From the NCBI RefSeq assembly GCF_900105205.1, contig NZ_FNSQ01000005.1, positions 1,550,001 through 1,614,000 of the forward strand: a stretch of 64,000 nucleotides of DNA, in the 5' to 3' direction. Source of the stretch: Microbacterium hydrocarbonoxydans. GTDB taxonomy: Bacteria > Actinomycetota > Actinomycetes > Actinomycetales > Microbacteriaceae. Below the pieces are notes generated by a model. That model had not been told where the DNA came from, ran no database searches, and worked only from the letters and a program-made list of their open reading frames with translations. Positions 9,619-18,902 of this stretch are shown here, in pieces (within the stretch, counting starts at the first letter, position 1; each line of letters opens with the position of its first letter). The translations under genes were made by a program, and so were the position numbers.

Positions 9619-9624
9619 TAGACT
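9619..9624 (+). promoter_or_regulatory. -10 box of the ctaC-ctaD-ctaF operon
   Basis: TAGACT lies 35 bp before the ctaC GTG and leaves a leader of about 29 nt containing GAAAGG. A TTGGCA further upstream is too distant (22 bp) for a good -35. Confidence 0.45.
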
Positions 9625-9659
9625 TGGGTGTGCCCTGTCCGCAATCTGAAAGGTGCATC

Positions 9660-10562
9660 GTGCCCTCGAAACGCCGCCTTCGTTGGGCCGCTCTCCCCCT
9701 GGGAGTAGCGGCAGCCGTGGCCCTGGCGGGATGTACTGCCACTGAGCTGAACGGTTACCTCCCGGGCTTCGTGGAGGGTGAGCCTGCGGCCACCAACCAG
9801 ACGGAGCGGGTCTCCTCCCTCTGGGTCAACTCCTGGATCGTCCTGCTCGCCGTCGGCGTGATCACCTGGGGTCTGATGGCCTGGGCTGCGATCGCGTACC
9901 GCCGTCGCAAGGGCCAGACCGGCCTGCCTGTGCAGATGCGCTACAACATGCCGATCGAGATCTTCTACACGGTCGTGCCGCTGATCCTCGTCCTGGGCAT
10001 GTTCTTCTTCACGGCTCGCGACCAGAGCGAGATCGAGGCGAAGTGGGATGACCCCGACGTCGAGATCACGGCGATCGCCAAGCAGTGGGCGTGGGACTTC
10101 CAGTACGACGGCGAGGAGGAGGACAACTCCGACGCCGTGTGGACGATGGGCATTCAGGCCCAGCCCGACGCTGCGGGCAACATCGACCAGGCCGAGCTGC
10201 CGACGCTGGTGCTGCCGGTCGACAAGAAGGTCACGATCGACCTGCAGTCGCGCGACGTCATCCACTCCTTCTGGATCATCGACTTCCTCTACAAGAAGGA
10301 CATGTACATCGGGAAGGACAACTCCTGGTCCTTCATCCCGACCCGTGTCGGCGAGTACGCCGGCAAGTGCGCCGAGCTCTGCGGCGAATATCACTCGATG
10401 ATGCTGTTCAACGTCAAGGTCGTCGAGCAGGACGAGTACGACGCCTACCTCCAGTCGCTCGAGGAGGAAGGCAACACGGGAGACATCACGGACGCGTACG
10501 ACCGTCTCGCGAACTACCCGGGCACGGACGCCCCCAACGACTCCGAGGAAGGAGAGGAGTAA
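9660..10562 (+). CDS. ctaC: Cytochrome c oxidase subunit II
   Basis: The electron-entry subunit of the aa3-type terminal oxidase. The GTG start, with GAAAGG before it, gives 300 residues. It has a lipoprotein signal sequence with lipobox LAGC (Cys25) and two membrane helices (about 58-80 and 101-119). The exported cupredoxin domain carries the binuclear CuA ligands His202, Cys237, Cys241, His245 and Met248. An acidic insertion around residues 150-158 is typical of actinobacterial subunits that couple directly to the di-haem QcrC. First gene of ctaC-ctaD-ctaF. Confidence 0.97.
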   Translation: MPSKRRLRWAALPLGVAAAVALAGCTATELNGYLPGFVEGEPAATNQTERVSSLWVNSWIVLLAVGVITWGLMAWAAIAYRRRKGQTGLPVQMRYNMPIEIFYTVVPLILVLGMFFFTARDQSEIEAKWDDPDVEITAIAKQWAWDFQYDGEEEDNSDAVWTMGIQAQPDAAGNIDQAELPTLVLPVDKKVTIDLQSRDVIHSFWIIDFLYKKDMYIGKDNSWSFIPTRVGEYAGKCAELCGEYHSMMLFNVKVVEQDEYDAYLQSLEEEGNTGDITDAYDRLANYPGTDAPNDSEEGEE

Positions 10563-10565
10563 GCC

Positions 10566-12299
10566 ATGTCGACCACTGAAGCACCCCGCACCGACGAGGC
10601 CCCTCGCTCCCGTCCCACCACCCTGCCCGCCCGCCAGGCAGCTCTGATGAGCTCCTCGCGCGTCGAGCAGAAGGGCAACGTGGTCGTCAAGTGGATCACG
10701 TCCACCGACCACAAGACGATCGGGTACATGTACCTCATCGCCTCGGTGCTCTTCTTCCTGCTCGGTGGCGTGATGGCGCTCGTCATCCGCGCAGAGCTGT
10801 TCGCTCCCGGGATGCAGATCGTCCCGACGAAGGAGCAGTACAACCAGCTGTTCACGATGCACGGCACGATCATGCTGCTGATGTTCGCGACGCCGCTGTT
10901 CGCCGGATTCGCCAACGCGATCCTGCCGCTGCAGCTGGGTGCGCCTGACGTGGCGTTCCCGCGACTCAACGCCTTCGCGTTCTGGCTCTTCCTGTTCGGT
11001 TCGACGATCGCCGTCGCCGGCTTCCTCACCCCGCAGGGTGCGGCATCGTTCGGCTGGTTCGCGTATCAGCCGTTGGCCAGTGCCTCCTTCTCGCCGGGTG
11101 CGGGTGGAAACCTCTGGATGCTGGGCCTCGGCATCTCGGGCTTCGGCACGATCCTCGGCGCGGTGAACTTCATCACCACCGTGATCACCATGCGCGCACC
11201 GGGCATGACGATGTGGCGCATGCCGATCTTCTCCTGGAACACGCTCATCACGAGCCTTCTGATCCTGATGGCCTTCCCGGTCCTCGCCGCCGCGATCTTC
11301 GCCGCCGGTGCCGACCGTGTGCTGGGCGCACACATCTACGACCCGCAGAACGGCGGCGTCCTGCTCTGGCAGCACCTGTTCTGGTTCTTCGGGCACCCTG
11401 AGGTGTACATCATCGCGCTGCCGTTCTTCGGCATCGTCTCGGAGATCTTCCCGGTCTTCAGCCGCAAGCCGATCTTCGGATACAAGACCCTCGTCTACGC
11501 GACGATCGCGATCGCTGCGCTGTCCGTGGCGGTGTGGGCGCACCACATGTACGTCACCGGTTCCGTGCTGCTGCCGTTCTTCGCGCTGATGACCATGCTC
11601 ATCGCCGTCCCGACAGGTGTGAAGATCTTCAACTGGATCGGCACGCTCTGGCGAGGATCCGTGACGTTCGAGACGCCCATGGTGTTCGCACTCGGCTTCC
11701 TCGTGTCGTTCGTCTTCGGTGGTCTGACCGGTGTCATCCTCGCGGCCCCGCCGCTGGACTTCCACCTCAGCGACTCGTACTTCGTCGTGGCGCACTTCCA
11801 CTACGTCGTGTTCGGCACCGTGGTGTTCGCGATGTTCGCGGGCTTCTACTTCTGGTGGCCGAAGTGGACGGGTCGCATGCTCAACGAGCGTCTCGGCTAC
11901 GTGCACTTCTGGATGCTGTTCATCGGCTTCCACATGACGTTCCTCATCCAGCACTGGCTGGGTGTCGACGGAATGGTGCGACGCTATGCGGACTACTCCG
12001 CCGCCGACGGCTGGACCTGGGGCAACCAGGTGTCGACGATCGGTGCGGTCATCCTCGGAGCATCCATGCTGCCGTTCTTCCTCAACGTGTGGATCACGGC
12101 ACGCAAGGCGCCCAAGGTCACGGTCAACGACCCGTGGGGCTACGGGGCGTCGCTCGAGTGGGCGACCTCGTGCCCGCCGCCGCGACACAACTTCACCTCG
12201 ATCCCGCGGATCCGCAGCGAGCGTCCCGCGTTCGATCTGAACCACCCCGAGGCAGCCGAGTTCACGCCCGCTGCTCCCGGCGAGCGAGAGGGCCACTGA
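10566..12299 (+). CDS. ctaD: Cytochrome c oxidase subunit I
   Basis: The catalytic haem-copper subunit of the aa3 oxidase, which reduces oxygen to water and pumps protons. It is 577 residues with twelve membrane helices. Ligands visible are His99 (haem a), His277 with Tyr281 (GHPEVY, the cross-linked CuB pair), His326/His327 (CuB), and His410/His412 (haems a3 and a, in AHFHYV). The GHPEVY form is that of A-type oxidases. A strong GGAAGGAGAGGAG ribosome site precedes the ATG, 3 bp after ctaC. Confidence 0.98.
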   Translation: MSTTEAPRTDEAPRSRPTTLPARQAALMSSSRVEQKGNVVVKWITSTDHKTIGYMYLIASVLFFLLGGVMALVIRAELFAPGMQIVPTKEQYNQLFTMHGTIMLLMFATPLFAGFANAILPLQLGAPDVAFPRLNAFAFWLFLFGSTIAVAGFLTPQGAASFGWFAYQPLASASFSPGAGGNLWMLGLGISGFGTILGAVNFITTVITMRAPGMTMWRMPIFSWNTLITSLLILMAFPVLAAAIFAAGADRVLGAHIYDPQNGGVLLWQHLFWFFGHPEVYIIALPFFGIVSEIFPVFSRKPIFGYKTLVYATIAIAALSVAVWAHHMYVTGSVLLPFFALMTMLIAVPTGVKIFNWIGTLWRGSVTFETPMVFALGFLVSFVFGGLTGVILAAPPLDFHLSDSYFVVAHFHYVVFGTVVFAMFAGFYFWWPKWTGRMLNERLGYVHFWMLFIGFHMTFLIQHWLGVDGMVRRYADYSAADGWTWGNQVSTIGAVILGASMLPFFLNVWITARKAPKVTVNDPWGYGASLEWATSCPPPRHNFTSIPRIRSERPAFDLNHPEAAEFTPAAPGEREGH

Positions 12300-12302
12300 G
12301 CC

Positions 12303-12737
12303 ATGCGCGACAATGTCATTCTCTGGTGGGTCCTGACCGCGTTCTTCGCCCTCGTCGGCGTCGTGTACACGGGCTGGCACATCCTGGCCACGCCGTCGGA
12401 CAATTTCGCAGAGCGGATCGAATGGGTCGGCACGGTCGCCCTGTTCTTCGCAGCCTTCATGGGTGCCATGATCGCGTTCTACCTCGATCGCACGCACAAG
12501 GCGCAGAACGGCGAGCTGCCTGAGGACATCCTCACGAGTGACATCGATGACGGCGACCCCGAACTGGGAGAGTTCAGCCCGTGGTCGTGGTGGCCGATCG
12601 TCCTCGCCGGCTCCGCCGGAATCTTCGTCGTGGGTCTGGCCGTCGGCCAATTCCTGCTCCCGATCGGCCTGTCGATCTTCGTCGTCGCGATCATCGGCTG
12701 GGTGTACGAGTACTACCGCGGCAACTTCGCCCGCTGA
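12303..12737 (+). CDS. ctaF: Cytochrome c oxidase subunit IV, actinobacterial CtaF type
   Basis: A small accessory subunit specific to actinobacterial aa3 oxidases. The 144-residue protein has four hydrophobic segments: two at the N-terminus (about 5-24 and 38-60) and two at the C-terminus (about 95-113 and 116-134). A charged loop separates the pairs. It lies 3 bp after ctaD and is followed by a strong terminator, so it closes the operon. Confidence 0.92.
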   Translation: MRDNVILWWVLTAFFALVGVVYTGWHILATPSDNFAERIEWVGTVALFFAAFMGAMIAFYLDRTHKAQNGELPEDILTSDIDDGDPELGEFSPWSWWPIVLAGSAGIFVVGLAVGQFLLPIGLSIFVVAIIGWVYEYYRGNFAR

Positions 12738-12743
12738 TCTGAC

Positions 12744-12783
12744 GCAGAAAGCCCCTGGGATCTTCCTCCCAGGGGCTTTCTGC
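12744..12783. terminator. Strong bidirectional terminator after ctaF
   Basis: A perfect 17-bp stem (arms 12744-12760 and 12767-12783) with a six-base TCTTCC loop. The arm ends CTTTC/GAAAG give short T-tracts on both strands. It separates ctaF from the convergent rhodanese gene. Confidence 0.9.
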
Positions 12784-12794
12784 ATCTCTGTTGG

Positions 12795-13214
12795 CTAAGG
12801 GCGGGTACGGACGCGGGCGGTGCCGGTGAGCGGGTCCACGGGGCGTCGGTGCACGCCGTCGGCGTCCTCCACCGGGTAGCCTTCGCGGACCCAGTACTCG
12901 AAGCCACCGATCATCTCGCGCACGTCATAGCCGAGCGTGGCGAACTCCCGTGCGCCCTTCGCCCCGGCGTTGCATCCGGGGCTCCAGCAGTACACGACCA
13001 CGGAGGCGTCCGAGGGGACCTCCTCGGGCGCGCGACGGGCGATCTCGCTGTAGTGCATGTGCACCGCGCCGGCGACGCGGCCCTGCGCCCACGCCTCGTC
13101 CGAGCGCACATCGATCACGACGATGTCCTCCCCGGCCTTCAGAGCGGCATGGACGTCGCTGGCGTCGGTCTCGTAGGCGAGCTTGGCTGCGTAGTAGTCG
13201 GCACGGTCGATCAT
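12795..13214 (-). CDS. Rhodanese-like sulfurtransferase domain protein
   Basis: A single-domain rhodanese of 139 residues. The IDVRSDEAWAQGRVAGAVHMH segment (about 34-54) is the CH2A-like signature. The active-site loop VVYCWSPGCNAGAKGA carries a candidate catalytic Cys76 and a second Cys81. The second cysteine could form a persulfide or disulfide pair; the substrate is unknown. A GTG at 13235 is an alternative start. The ATG at 13214 is preferred because a TATGCT box lies 6 nt upstream in leaderless position. Confidence 0.85.
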   Translation of the reverse strand: MIDRADYYAAKLAYETDASDVHAALKAGEDIVVIDVRSDEAWAQGRVAGAVHMHYSEIARRAPEEVPSDASVVVYCWSPGCNAGAKGAREFATLGYDVREMIGGFEYWVREGYPVEDADGVHRRPVDPLTGTARVRTRP

Positions 13215-13220
13215 GCTCTC

Positions 13221-13226
13221 AGCATA
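13221..13226 (-). promoter_or_regulatory. Leaderless -10 box of the rhodanese gene
   Basis: TATGCT on the minus strand ends 6 nt before the ATG at 13214. This decides the start over the upstream in-frame GTG, which would lie inside the promoter. Confidence 0.5.
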
Positions 13227-13299
13227 GAAGCGCACTCGTGGTGGCGCCCTCGCGATACGGACGCAGACGCACGGGAATCCGCCATCGTGGCAGAGCTCG

Positions 13300-13806
13300 T
13301 CAGAGGAGTGCCGTCATCTGCACGCGGCGGCCGTAGTGGTCGAGGCCCAGGGATGCCTCGGTCTCGACCAGGCCGCGTTGGAACGGCGTCTCCGGGATGC
13401 TCTCCAGGAACCCGCAGGAGGCGTAGAACGGGGCATTCCAGGGGATCTCCGCGTACGTGCGGAGGGTGACACGAGAGTAGCCGCGTTCGCGTGCCTCGTC
13501 GAGGGCTGCAGTGACCAGCTGGCGACCGTACCCCTGGCGACCGGCTGACGGCACCACAGACAGCTGCTCGAGGTGTGCGTGTCCGTCCGCATCCAGGACG
13601 TGGACGAAACCGACGGGGGAGGGATCGGCGGTGTCGTCCTCGAGCAGCAGGACGAACCCTGGCTCGCTGAGGCGGGCGAGTCCGTCTTCGGCGCGCGGCC
13701 AGTCGGAAGCGCCGAGACCTGCGATCAGGAGAGCATCCGCTTCGGCCTCGATGGCCCCGATGATCTCGGCGTCCTCGATGGTGGCGGGACGGATCGATGC
13801 ACTCAT
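13300..13806 (-). CDS. GNAT family N-acetyltransferase
   Basis: A 168-residue acyl-CoA-dependent N-acetyltransferase fold. The acetyl-CoA pyrophosphate-binding segment is visible as SVVPSAGRQGYGRQL (about residues 84-98), preceded by the core beta strand HLEQL. The WNAPFYASCGF stretch near residue 124 is the usual C-terminal FYxxxGF element. The ATG overlaps the stop of the RidA-type gene by four bases, so the pair is translationally coupled. Substrate unknown. Confidence 0.87.
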   Translation of the reverse strand: MSASIRPATIEDAEIIGAIEAEADALLIAGLGASDWPRAEDGLARLSEPGFVLLLEDDTADPSPVGFVHVLDADGHAHLEQLSVVPSAGRQGYGRQLVTAALDEARERGYSRVTLRTYAEIPWNAPFYASCGFLESIPETPFQRGLVETEASLGLDHYGRRVQMTALL

Positions 13807-14216
13807 CGCGACTCCTCGGCGACCGCGGCGATCGCTTCGACCTCGACCAGCTGGTTGTCATACCCCAGCACGGTGACGCCCATGAGGGTGCTCGGTACGT
13901 CGTGCTCTGCGAACGCCTCGTGAATGACATCCCATGCCGTGACCAGTTCAGCCTGAGACGACGACGCCACGAGAACGCGCGTGCTGATGACGTCGGCGAG
14001 TGTGGCGCCACTGGCGCGCAGCGCGATCTCGAGGGTCTCGAGGCATCGTGACGCTTGCGCGGCGTAGTCGCCGGGGGCGGTCGTGGTGCCGTCGTCCTCG
14101 AGCGGGCAGGCTCCGGCGAGGAAGATGAGTCGGGAGCCTGCCGGAGCAGTAGCCGCGTAGGCATAGGGGGCGGCTGCGAGATCGGGGGAGCGGATGAGGG
14201 AGACTGCTGAGCTCAT
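13803..14216 (-). CDS. RidA family protein (YjgF/YER057c/UK114)
   Basis: A 137-residue member of the Rid superfamily. True RidA enzymes hydrolyse reactive enamine/imine intermediates of PLP enzymes. The LIFLAGACPLEDDG start, the repeated SRCLETLEIALRASGATLADV helix and the C-terminal LVEVEAIAA strand are family features. I do not see the RidA catalytic arginine of the C-terminal IEIxxxA region (here ending EVEAIAAVAEESR), so another Rid subgroup without proven deaminase activity is likely. GGAAGGA precedes the ATG. Confidence 0.82.
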   Translation of the reverse strand: MSSAVSLIRSPDLAAAPYAYAATAPAGSRLIFLAGACPLEDDGTTTAPGDYAAQASRCLETLEIALRASGATLADVISTRVLVASSSQAELVTAWDVIHEAFAEHDVPSTLMGVTVLGYDNQLVEVEAIAAVAEESR

Positions 14217-14255
14217 GCCTCGATCCTTCCATGTGCGCTTGAGAGCCTCCCGGAC

Positions 14256-14295
14256 ACGCAGAAGGCCCTGTCCGCACGGACAGGGCCTTCTGCGT
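14256..14295. terminator. Strong terminator between the RidA gene and qcrB
   Basis: A near-perfect long stem (14256-14274 with 14277-14295) with GAAGGCC/GGCCTTC arms. It lies downstream of minus-strand qcrB and upstream of minus-strand ridA, so it ends the ctaE-qcrCAB transcript. Confidence 0.88.
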
Positions 14296-14308
14296 GGGAG
14301 CGGCGCGC

Positions 14309-16123
14309 TTACTCGCCGTCGTCCGACTTCTTCTTGCGAGGCTTCTTCACCGGCTCGGTCGCGATGACCGTGCTGGGGGTGTTCGGCGTCTCGTCGACGT
14401 GGGTCTCGCTGACCGTGAGCGGAGCGTCAGGGAAGCCGGCGCGCTCGTGGGCGCCCTGGATCTCTGCGGCTTCGGTCTCGTCGTTCTGAGCCGTGACGTG
14501 GTGCTGGTGCGCATCCGCCGCCTCGATCTCCGTCTGCGTGAGCGGAGCGAGCCTGTCTTCGTAGAACCACCGCGAGATGGAGGAGCGCAGGTTCTCGGTC
14601 CACGAGATGCGACCCTTCGCATTCGGGCGGACCACGAGGGGCTCGTAGTTGTCGACGTCGATGAGCTTCCAGCGGTCGTACTTGTCGACCGGCTGGTGCA
14701 CCTCGATGAACTCGCCACCGGGGAGCCGGACGATGCGACCGGACTCGAAACCGTGCAGCACGATCTCGCGATCCTTCTTCTGCAGCGCGATGGCGATGCG
14801 CTTGGCGACGAAGTAGCCGAGCACGGGGCCGATGATGAGCAGCGCCTGGAGACTGTGGATCACACCCTCCATCGTGAGCATGAAGTGTGTCGCGATGAGG
14901 TCGGACGATGCTGCGGCCCACAGAACCGCGTAGAAGATGACTCCGGCGACGCCGATGGCGGTGCGGGTCGCTGCGTTGCGGGGACGCTGGGCGATGTGGT
15001 GCTCGCGCTTGTCGCCCGTGATCCACGCCTCGATGAAGGGGTAGATCGCGACGAGCACGATGAACAGGCCCAGCACGACGAGCGGAAGCAGGATGCCGAA
15101 CGACCAGGTGCGGTCGAGGAACACGATGTCGAGGTTCGACGGAGCCAGACGCAGCGCACCGTCGGCGAATCCGATGTACCAGTCGGGCTGAGTACCGGCG
15201 GAGACGGGGGACGGGTCGTAGGGACCGTAGTTCCAGATCGGGTTGATCTGGAAGAACGTCGCGATCAGCACGATCACGCCGAACACGATGAACAGGTAGC
15301 CGCCCATCTTCGACATGTACACGGGCATCATCGGGTAGCCCACGACGTTGTCGTTCGTGCGGCCGGGGCCGGCGAACTGCGTGTGCTTGTTGACGATCAT
15401 GAGCATCAGGTGCACGACGATGAGGCCGATGACCAGCAGCGGAAGCAGCAGGATGTGCAGGGTGTAGAGGCGACCGACGATCGCTGTGCCGGGGAACTCG
15501 CCGCCGAACAGCAGGAAGGAGGTCCACGTTCCGATCAGGGGGATTCCCTTGATCATGCCGTCGATGATGCGCAGGCCGTTGCCCGACAGGAGGTCGTCGG
15601 GAAGCGAGTAGCCGGTGAAGCCCTCGGCCATCGCGAGGATGAACAGCACGAAGCCGATCACCCAGTTCAGCTCACGCGGCTTGCGGAAGGCGCCGGTGAA
15701 GAAGACGCGCAGCATGTGCACGCCGATGCCGGCGATGAAGACCAGCGCGGCCCAGTGGTGGATCTGGCGGACCAGGAGCCCGCCACGGAGGTCGAACGAG
15801 ATGTTCAGCGACGACTCGAGGGCGGCCGACATCTCGATGCCACGCATCGGAGCGTAGGCGCCGGTGTAGTGGGTCTCGACCATGGAGGCCTCGAAGAAGA
15901 ACGTCAGGAAGGTTCCGGAGAGGAACACGACCACGAAGCTCCACAGTGCGATCTCACCCAGCATGAACGACCAGTGGTCGGGGAAGATCTTGCGACCGAG
16001 CTCCTTGATGAAGCCGGAGATGCTGGTGCGCTCATCGATGTAGTTCGACGCGGCGCCGACGAAGCGGCCGCCGAGAGGCGCCTTGTTGTCCTTGTCCTCT
16101 TTGGACAGCGTTGCGGTGCTCAA
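14309..16123 (-). CDS. qcrB: Cytochrome bc1 complex cytochrome b subunit
   Basis: The quinol-oxidising core of complex III. The 604-residue protein is of actinobacterial length, with a long charged C-terminal extension (about 470-604, ending KKPRKKKSDDGE). Four haem-b ligand histidines fall in the second and fourth helices, candidates being His123, His136/His137, His223 and His238. The Qo-site motif is PDWY (in GTQPDWYIGFADG) rather than PEWY, as is usual in this phylum. Its start overlaps the qcrA stop by four bases. Last gene of ctaE-qcrC-qcrA-qcrB. Confidence 0.96.
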   Translation of the reverse strand: MSTATLSKEDKDNKAPLGGRFVGAASNYIDERTSISGFIKELGRKIFPDHWSFMLGEIALWSFVVVFLSGTFLTFFFEASMVETHYTGAYAPMRGIEMSAALESSLNISFDLRGGLLVRQIHHWAALVFIAGIGVHMLRVFFTGAFRKPRELNWVIGFVLFILAMAEGFTGYSLPDDLLSGNGLRIIDGMIKGIPLIGTWTSFLLFGGEFPGTAIVGRLYTLHILLLPLLVIGLIVVHLMLMIVNKHTQFAGPGRTNDNVVGYPMMPVYMSKMGGYLFIVFGVIVLIATFFQINPIWNYGPYDPSPVSAGTQPDWYIGFADGALRLAPSNLDIVFLDRTWSFGILLPLVVLGLFIVLVAIYPFIEAWITGDKREHHIAQRPRNAATRTAIGVAGVIFYAVLWAAASSDLIATHFMLTMEGVIHSLQALLIIGPVLGYFVAKRIAIALQKKDREIVLHGFESGRIVRLPGGEFIEVHQPVDKYDRWKLIDVDNYEPLVVRPNAKGRISWTENLRSSISRWFYEDRLAPLTQTEIEAADAHQHHVTAQNDETEAAEIQGAHERAGFPDAPLTVSETHVDETPNTPSTVIATEPVKKPRKKKSDDGE

Positions 16124-17196
16124 TGGCGCTCCCAGAAGCTCGGGCCGACGGGCTCGGTGAAGTCACTGCGTGCGATGAGGTAGCCCTCGTCGTCGACGGT
16201 GATGGGCAGCTGAGGCAGCGGTCGCGCGGCCGGGCCGAAGATGACCTTGGCGTGATCCGTCACATCGAACTGCGACTGGTGGCAGGGGCAGAGGAGGTGG
16301 TGCGTCTGCTGCTCGTACAGCGCCACGGGGCAGCCGACGTGGGTGCAGACCTTCGAGTACGCGACGATGCCGTCGTACGACCAGTCCTTGCGGTCCTCGG
16401 CCTCGACGAGCTGCTCGGGACGCAGGCGCATCATCAGGACGATGGCCTTGGCCTTCTCCTCGAGGTAGCCGTCGTGGTGGCTGAGCTCAGCGAGCTCTTC
16501 CGGGATGACGTGGAACGCCGAGCCGAGGGTGACATCCGCGGCGCGGATCGGCGTGCCGTCCGGGTCGCGGACGAGGCGAGCGCCCTTCTCCCACATCGTG
16601 TGCTTGAGGAGCACGACGGGGTCGCCCGCAGTGGGGTCATCCGGCGTGCTGTGCGGTGCGAGCCCGCGGAACAGCGTGACGCCGGGGATGATCGATGCCA
16701 CGATCGCTGCGAACAGCGAGTTGCGGATCATCGTGCGCCGTCCGAAGCCGGACTCCTCGTTGGCGGTGGCGAACGACTCGATGACGGCCTCGCGGGTCGA
16801 GTCCTTGCCCCGGGTGGGGTGGCGGTGCTCGATGTGCTCCTTGTCGCTCATCAGCGCCTTGGACCAATGGATCGCGCCGATGCCGATGGCGAGCAGCGCG
16901 AGCGAGATGCCCAGACCGATGAAGAGGTTGTTCTGTCGGATGTCGATGAGCGCGCCGCTCTCGATGGGGAACAGCATGTAGGCGGCGACCGCCCAGATGC
17001 TTCCTGCCAGCGAGAGGTAGAACAGGGTGTAGACCGTGCGCTCCGCAGCCTTCTCAGCGCGCGGGTCCTTGTCGGTCATCCGCGCGCGGTGCGGCGGCAG
17101 CCCCGGGTTCTGCACGGGATCGCTGACTGCGACACCCAGCCCCGGAGAGGGCTGGTAGGCCCTGTCAAGAGCCTGCGAGTCGTCGTCGTGTGCCAT
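16120..17196 (-). CDS. qcrA: Cytochrome bc1 complex Rieske iron-sulfur subunit
   Basis: Transfers electrons from quinol to cytochrome cc. It is 358 residues. Three N-terminal membrane helices (about 54-77, 90-112 and 157-178), the actinobacterial arrangement, are followed by the Rieske domain. Its 2Fe-2S ligands are Cys284 and His286 (CTHVGC) and Cys303 and His306 (CPCH); Cys289 and Cys305 can form the conserved disulfide. A predicted twin-Arg-like GRRTMIRNSLFAA precedes the third helix, consistent with Tat-assisted insertion of that helix. Confidence 0.96.
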   Translation of the reverse strand: MAHDDDSQALDRAYQPSPGLGVAVSDPVQNPGLPPHRARMTDKDPRAEKAAERTVYTLFYLSLAGSIWAVAAYMLFPIESGALIDIRQNNLFIGLGISLALLAIGIGAIHWSKALMSDKEHIEHRHPTRGKDSTREAVIESFATANEESGFGRRTMIRNSLFAAIVASIIPGVTLFRGLAPHSTPDDPTAGDPVVLLKHTMWEKGARLVRDPDGTPIRAADVTLGSAFHVIPEELAELSHHDGYLEEKAKAIVLMMRLRPEQLVEAEDRKDWSYDGIVAYSKVCTHVGCPVALYEQQTHHLLCPCHQSQFDVTDHAKVIFGPAARPLPQLPITVDDEGYLIARSDFTEPVGPSFWERH

Positions 17197-17232
17197 GGTG
17201 CTCCTCGTACGTTCCTCTTCGATGAATAAGCG

Positions 17233-18036
17233 TCAGTTGGACTTCGCCGTGATCCACACGGTGATCGCGACGAGCGCGCCGATTCCGAAGATCCAGGCGA
17301 ACAGGCCCTCGGAGACCGGACCGAGCGAACCGAGCGAGAATCCGCCGACCTGCACGGACTGCTGCTGGAACAGCAGCGCCGAGATGATGTCGCGCTTGTC
17401 CTCGTCCGACAGGTTCATGTCGCCGAAGACGGGCATGTTCTGGGGGCCGGTGACCATGGCCGCGTAGATGTGCAGCGCACTCGTCTCCGTGATGGCCGGG
17501 GCGTACTTGCCCTCCGTGAGCGCTCCACCGGCGGCGGCCACGTTGTGGCACATCGCGCAGTTCACGCGGAAGAGCTCGGCGCCATGCGCCACGTCGCCTT
17601 CGCCGTCGAGGGTCTTCTCGTCGGGGAAGGTCGGGCCGGGGGCCTCGGACTGCACATAGGACGCCATCGCGAGGATCTGCTCCTCGGTGAACTGCGGCTC
17701 CTTCTGGGGAGCCTGCGGTCCCTGCATCTGCAGCGGCATGCGGCCGGTCGAGACCTGGAACTCCACCGCGAGCTCGCCCACGCCGTAGAGGCTGGGGCCG
17801 TTGGGGGTGCCCTGCAGGTCGAGGCCGTGGCAGGTGGCGCAGTTGGCCGTGAACAGCTTCTCGCCGTCCTCGACCGTGAGCGTGCTGGCCGCCGTGGTCT
17901 CGGTGTCGCTCGCAGCGAAGGCTGCGGACGTTCCGGCGTACACGGCGCCGGTGATCATGAGGCCTGCTCCGATGAGGGCCGCCGCAGCCAGGGGACTGCG
18001 ACGCCCGTTCGAACGGCGCTTCTTCTCTCGTGCCAT
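17233..18036 (-). CDS. qcrC: Di-haem cytochrome c subunit of the bc1 complex (cytochrome cc)
   Basis: The c1-like subunit that wires the bc1 complex directly to the aa3 oxidase. The 267-residue protein has a basic N-terminus, a signal-anchor helix (about 16-42), two c-type haem sites (CATCH 66-70 and CAMCH 160-164), and a C-terminal membrane helix (about 240-262). Two haems in one subunit are diagnostic of the actinobacterial bc1-aa3 supercomplex, which lacks a soluble cytochrome c. It lies 20 bp after ctaE and 36 bp before qcrA. Confidence 0.96.
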   Translation of the reverse strand: MAREKKRRSNGRRSPLAAAALIGAGLMITGAVYAGTSAAFAASDTETTAASTLTVEDGEKLFTANCATCHGLDLQGTPNGPSLYGVGELAVEFQVSTGRMPLQMQGPQAPQKEPQFTEEQILAMASYVQSEAPGPTFPDEKTLDGEGDVAHGAELFRVNCAMCHNVAAAGGALTEGKYAPAITETSALHIYAAMVTGPQNMPVFGDMNLSDEDKRDIISALLFQQQSVQVGGFSLGSLGPVSEGLFAWIFGIGALVAITVWITAKSN

Positions 18037-18056
18037 CTCGGGGATCAGCTCCGCTC

Positions 18057-18710
18057 TTATTTCAGGAAGTAGATAACGACGAACAGCACGATCCAGACGA
18101 CGTCGACGAAGTGCCAGTAGTAGGACACCACGATCGAGGAGGTCGCCTCCTTGTGCCGGAAATTCTTGACGGCGTATGCGCGGCCGATGACGAGCAGGAA
18201 CGCGATGAGACCGCCGGTGACGTGCAGGGCGTGGAAGCCGGTCGTCAGGTAGAACGCGGAAGCGTAGGAGTCGGCGCTGATGGGCATGCCCTCTGCGACG
18301 AGCTGCGCGTACTCCCAGACCTGGCCGGACACGAAGATCGCGCCGAGTGCGAAGGTGAGGAAGAACCACTCGACCATGCCCCAGCCGAACAGGCGACGGC
18401 GACCCGCGCCGTTCTTCTGCCCCTTGGCGATCCGGTACGGCTGCAGGTCCTCCGCTGCGAAGACACCCATCTGGCAGGTGAACGAGGAGAGGACGAGGAT
18501 CGCGGTGTTCACGAACGCGAACGGGACGTTCAGCAGCTCGGTCCGGGCCTCCCAGAGGTCGGGGGAGGTGCTGCGGAGCGTGAAGTAGATCGCGAAGAGT
18601 CCCGCGAAGAACATCACCTCACTGCCGAGCCACACAATGGTGCCGACAGCTACCGGATTGGGGCGCTTGATCGTTCTTGCCGCCGGGGCATACGTCGCTG
18701 AGGTCGTCAC
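18057..18710 (-). CDS. ctaE: Cytochrome c oxidase subunit III
   Basis: A structural subunit of the aa3 oxidase. Starting at GTG 18710 it has 217 residues and five membrane helices, the short form found in bacteria. [17 protein letters not shown] near the N-terminus and the C-terminal [17 protein letters not shown] are subunit III signatures. An in-frame start further upstream would add only an uncharacteristic basic stretch. A CATAAT box lies 6 nt before the GTG on the minus strand. It heads ctaE-qcrC-qcrA-qcrB and is divergent from trpD. Confidence 0.94.
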   Translation of the reverse strand: MTTSATYAPAARTIKRPNPVAVGTIVWLGSEVMFFAGLFAIYFTLRSTSPDLWEARTELLNVPFAFVNTAILVLSSFTCQMGVFAAEDLQPYRIAKGQKNGAGRRRLFGWGMVEWFFLTFALGAIFVSGQVWEYAQLVAEGMPISADSYASAFYLTTGFHALHVTGGLIAFLLVIGRAYAVKNFRHKEATSSIVVSYYWHFVDVVWIVLFVVIYFLK

Positions 18711-18889
18711 TCTTCCATTATGGCCGATCCTGGGGCGTGATTCTCGCACCCGGAGGCCTCGAATCGCCGTCGAAGCACTTAGGCGACCCTAAGAAAACGC
18801 TGCGAATCATCGGTGAATCCGCGGGAAACGGGGGATGCCGTCCTGCAGGACAGAGGTGCCGAGGAGTCTGCACGTTTTCCCTGCGCCGA

Positions 18890-18895
18890 TAGGAT
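18890..18895 (+). promoter_or_regulatory. Leaderless -10 box of trpD
   Basis: TAGGAT ends 7 nt before the trpD ATG in the 192-bp divergent region shared with ctaE. There is no Shine-Dalgarno sequence and no clear -35. The rest of the intergenic region is AT-richer than average (around 18770-18800), with no operator I can name. Confidence 0.55.
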
Positions 18896-18902
18896 CGCAC
18901 AC

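Noticed and set aside
9618..12785. Very long open frame on the minus strand opposite ctaC-ctaD-ctaF
   Set aside because: It is rich in Arg/His/Asp/Glu with no recognisable domain and lies exactly opposite well-conserved genes. This is a common artefact of high-GC codon use.
14294..16183. Long plus-strand frame opposite qcrB
   Set aside because: Same composition artefact; qcrB on the other strand has all haem ligands and the correct ribosome overlap with qcrA.
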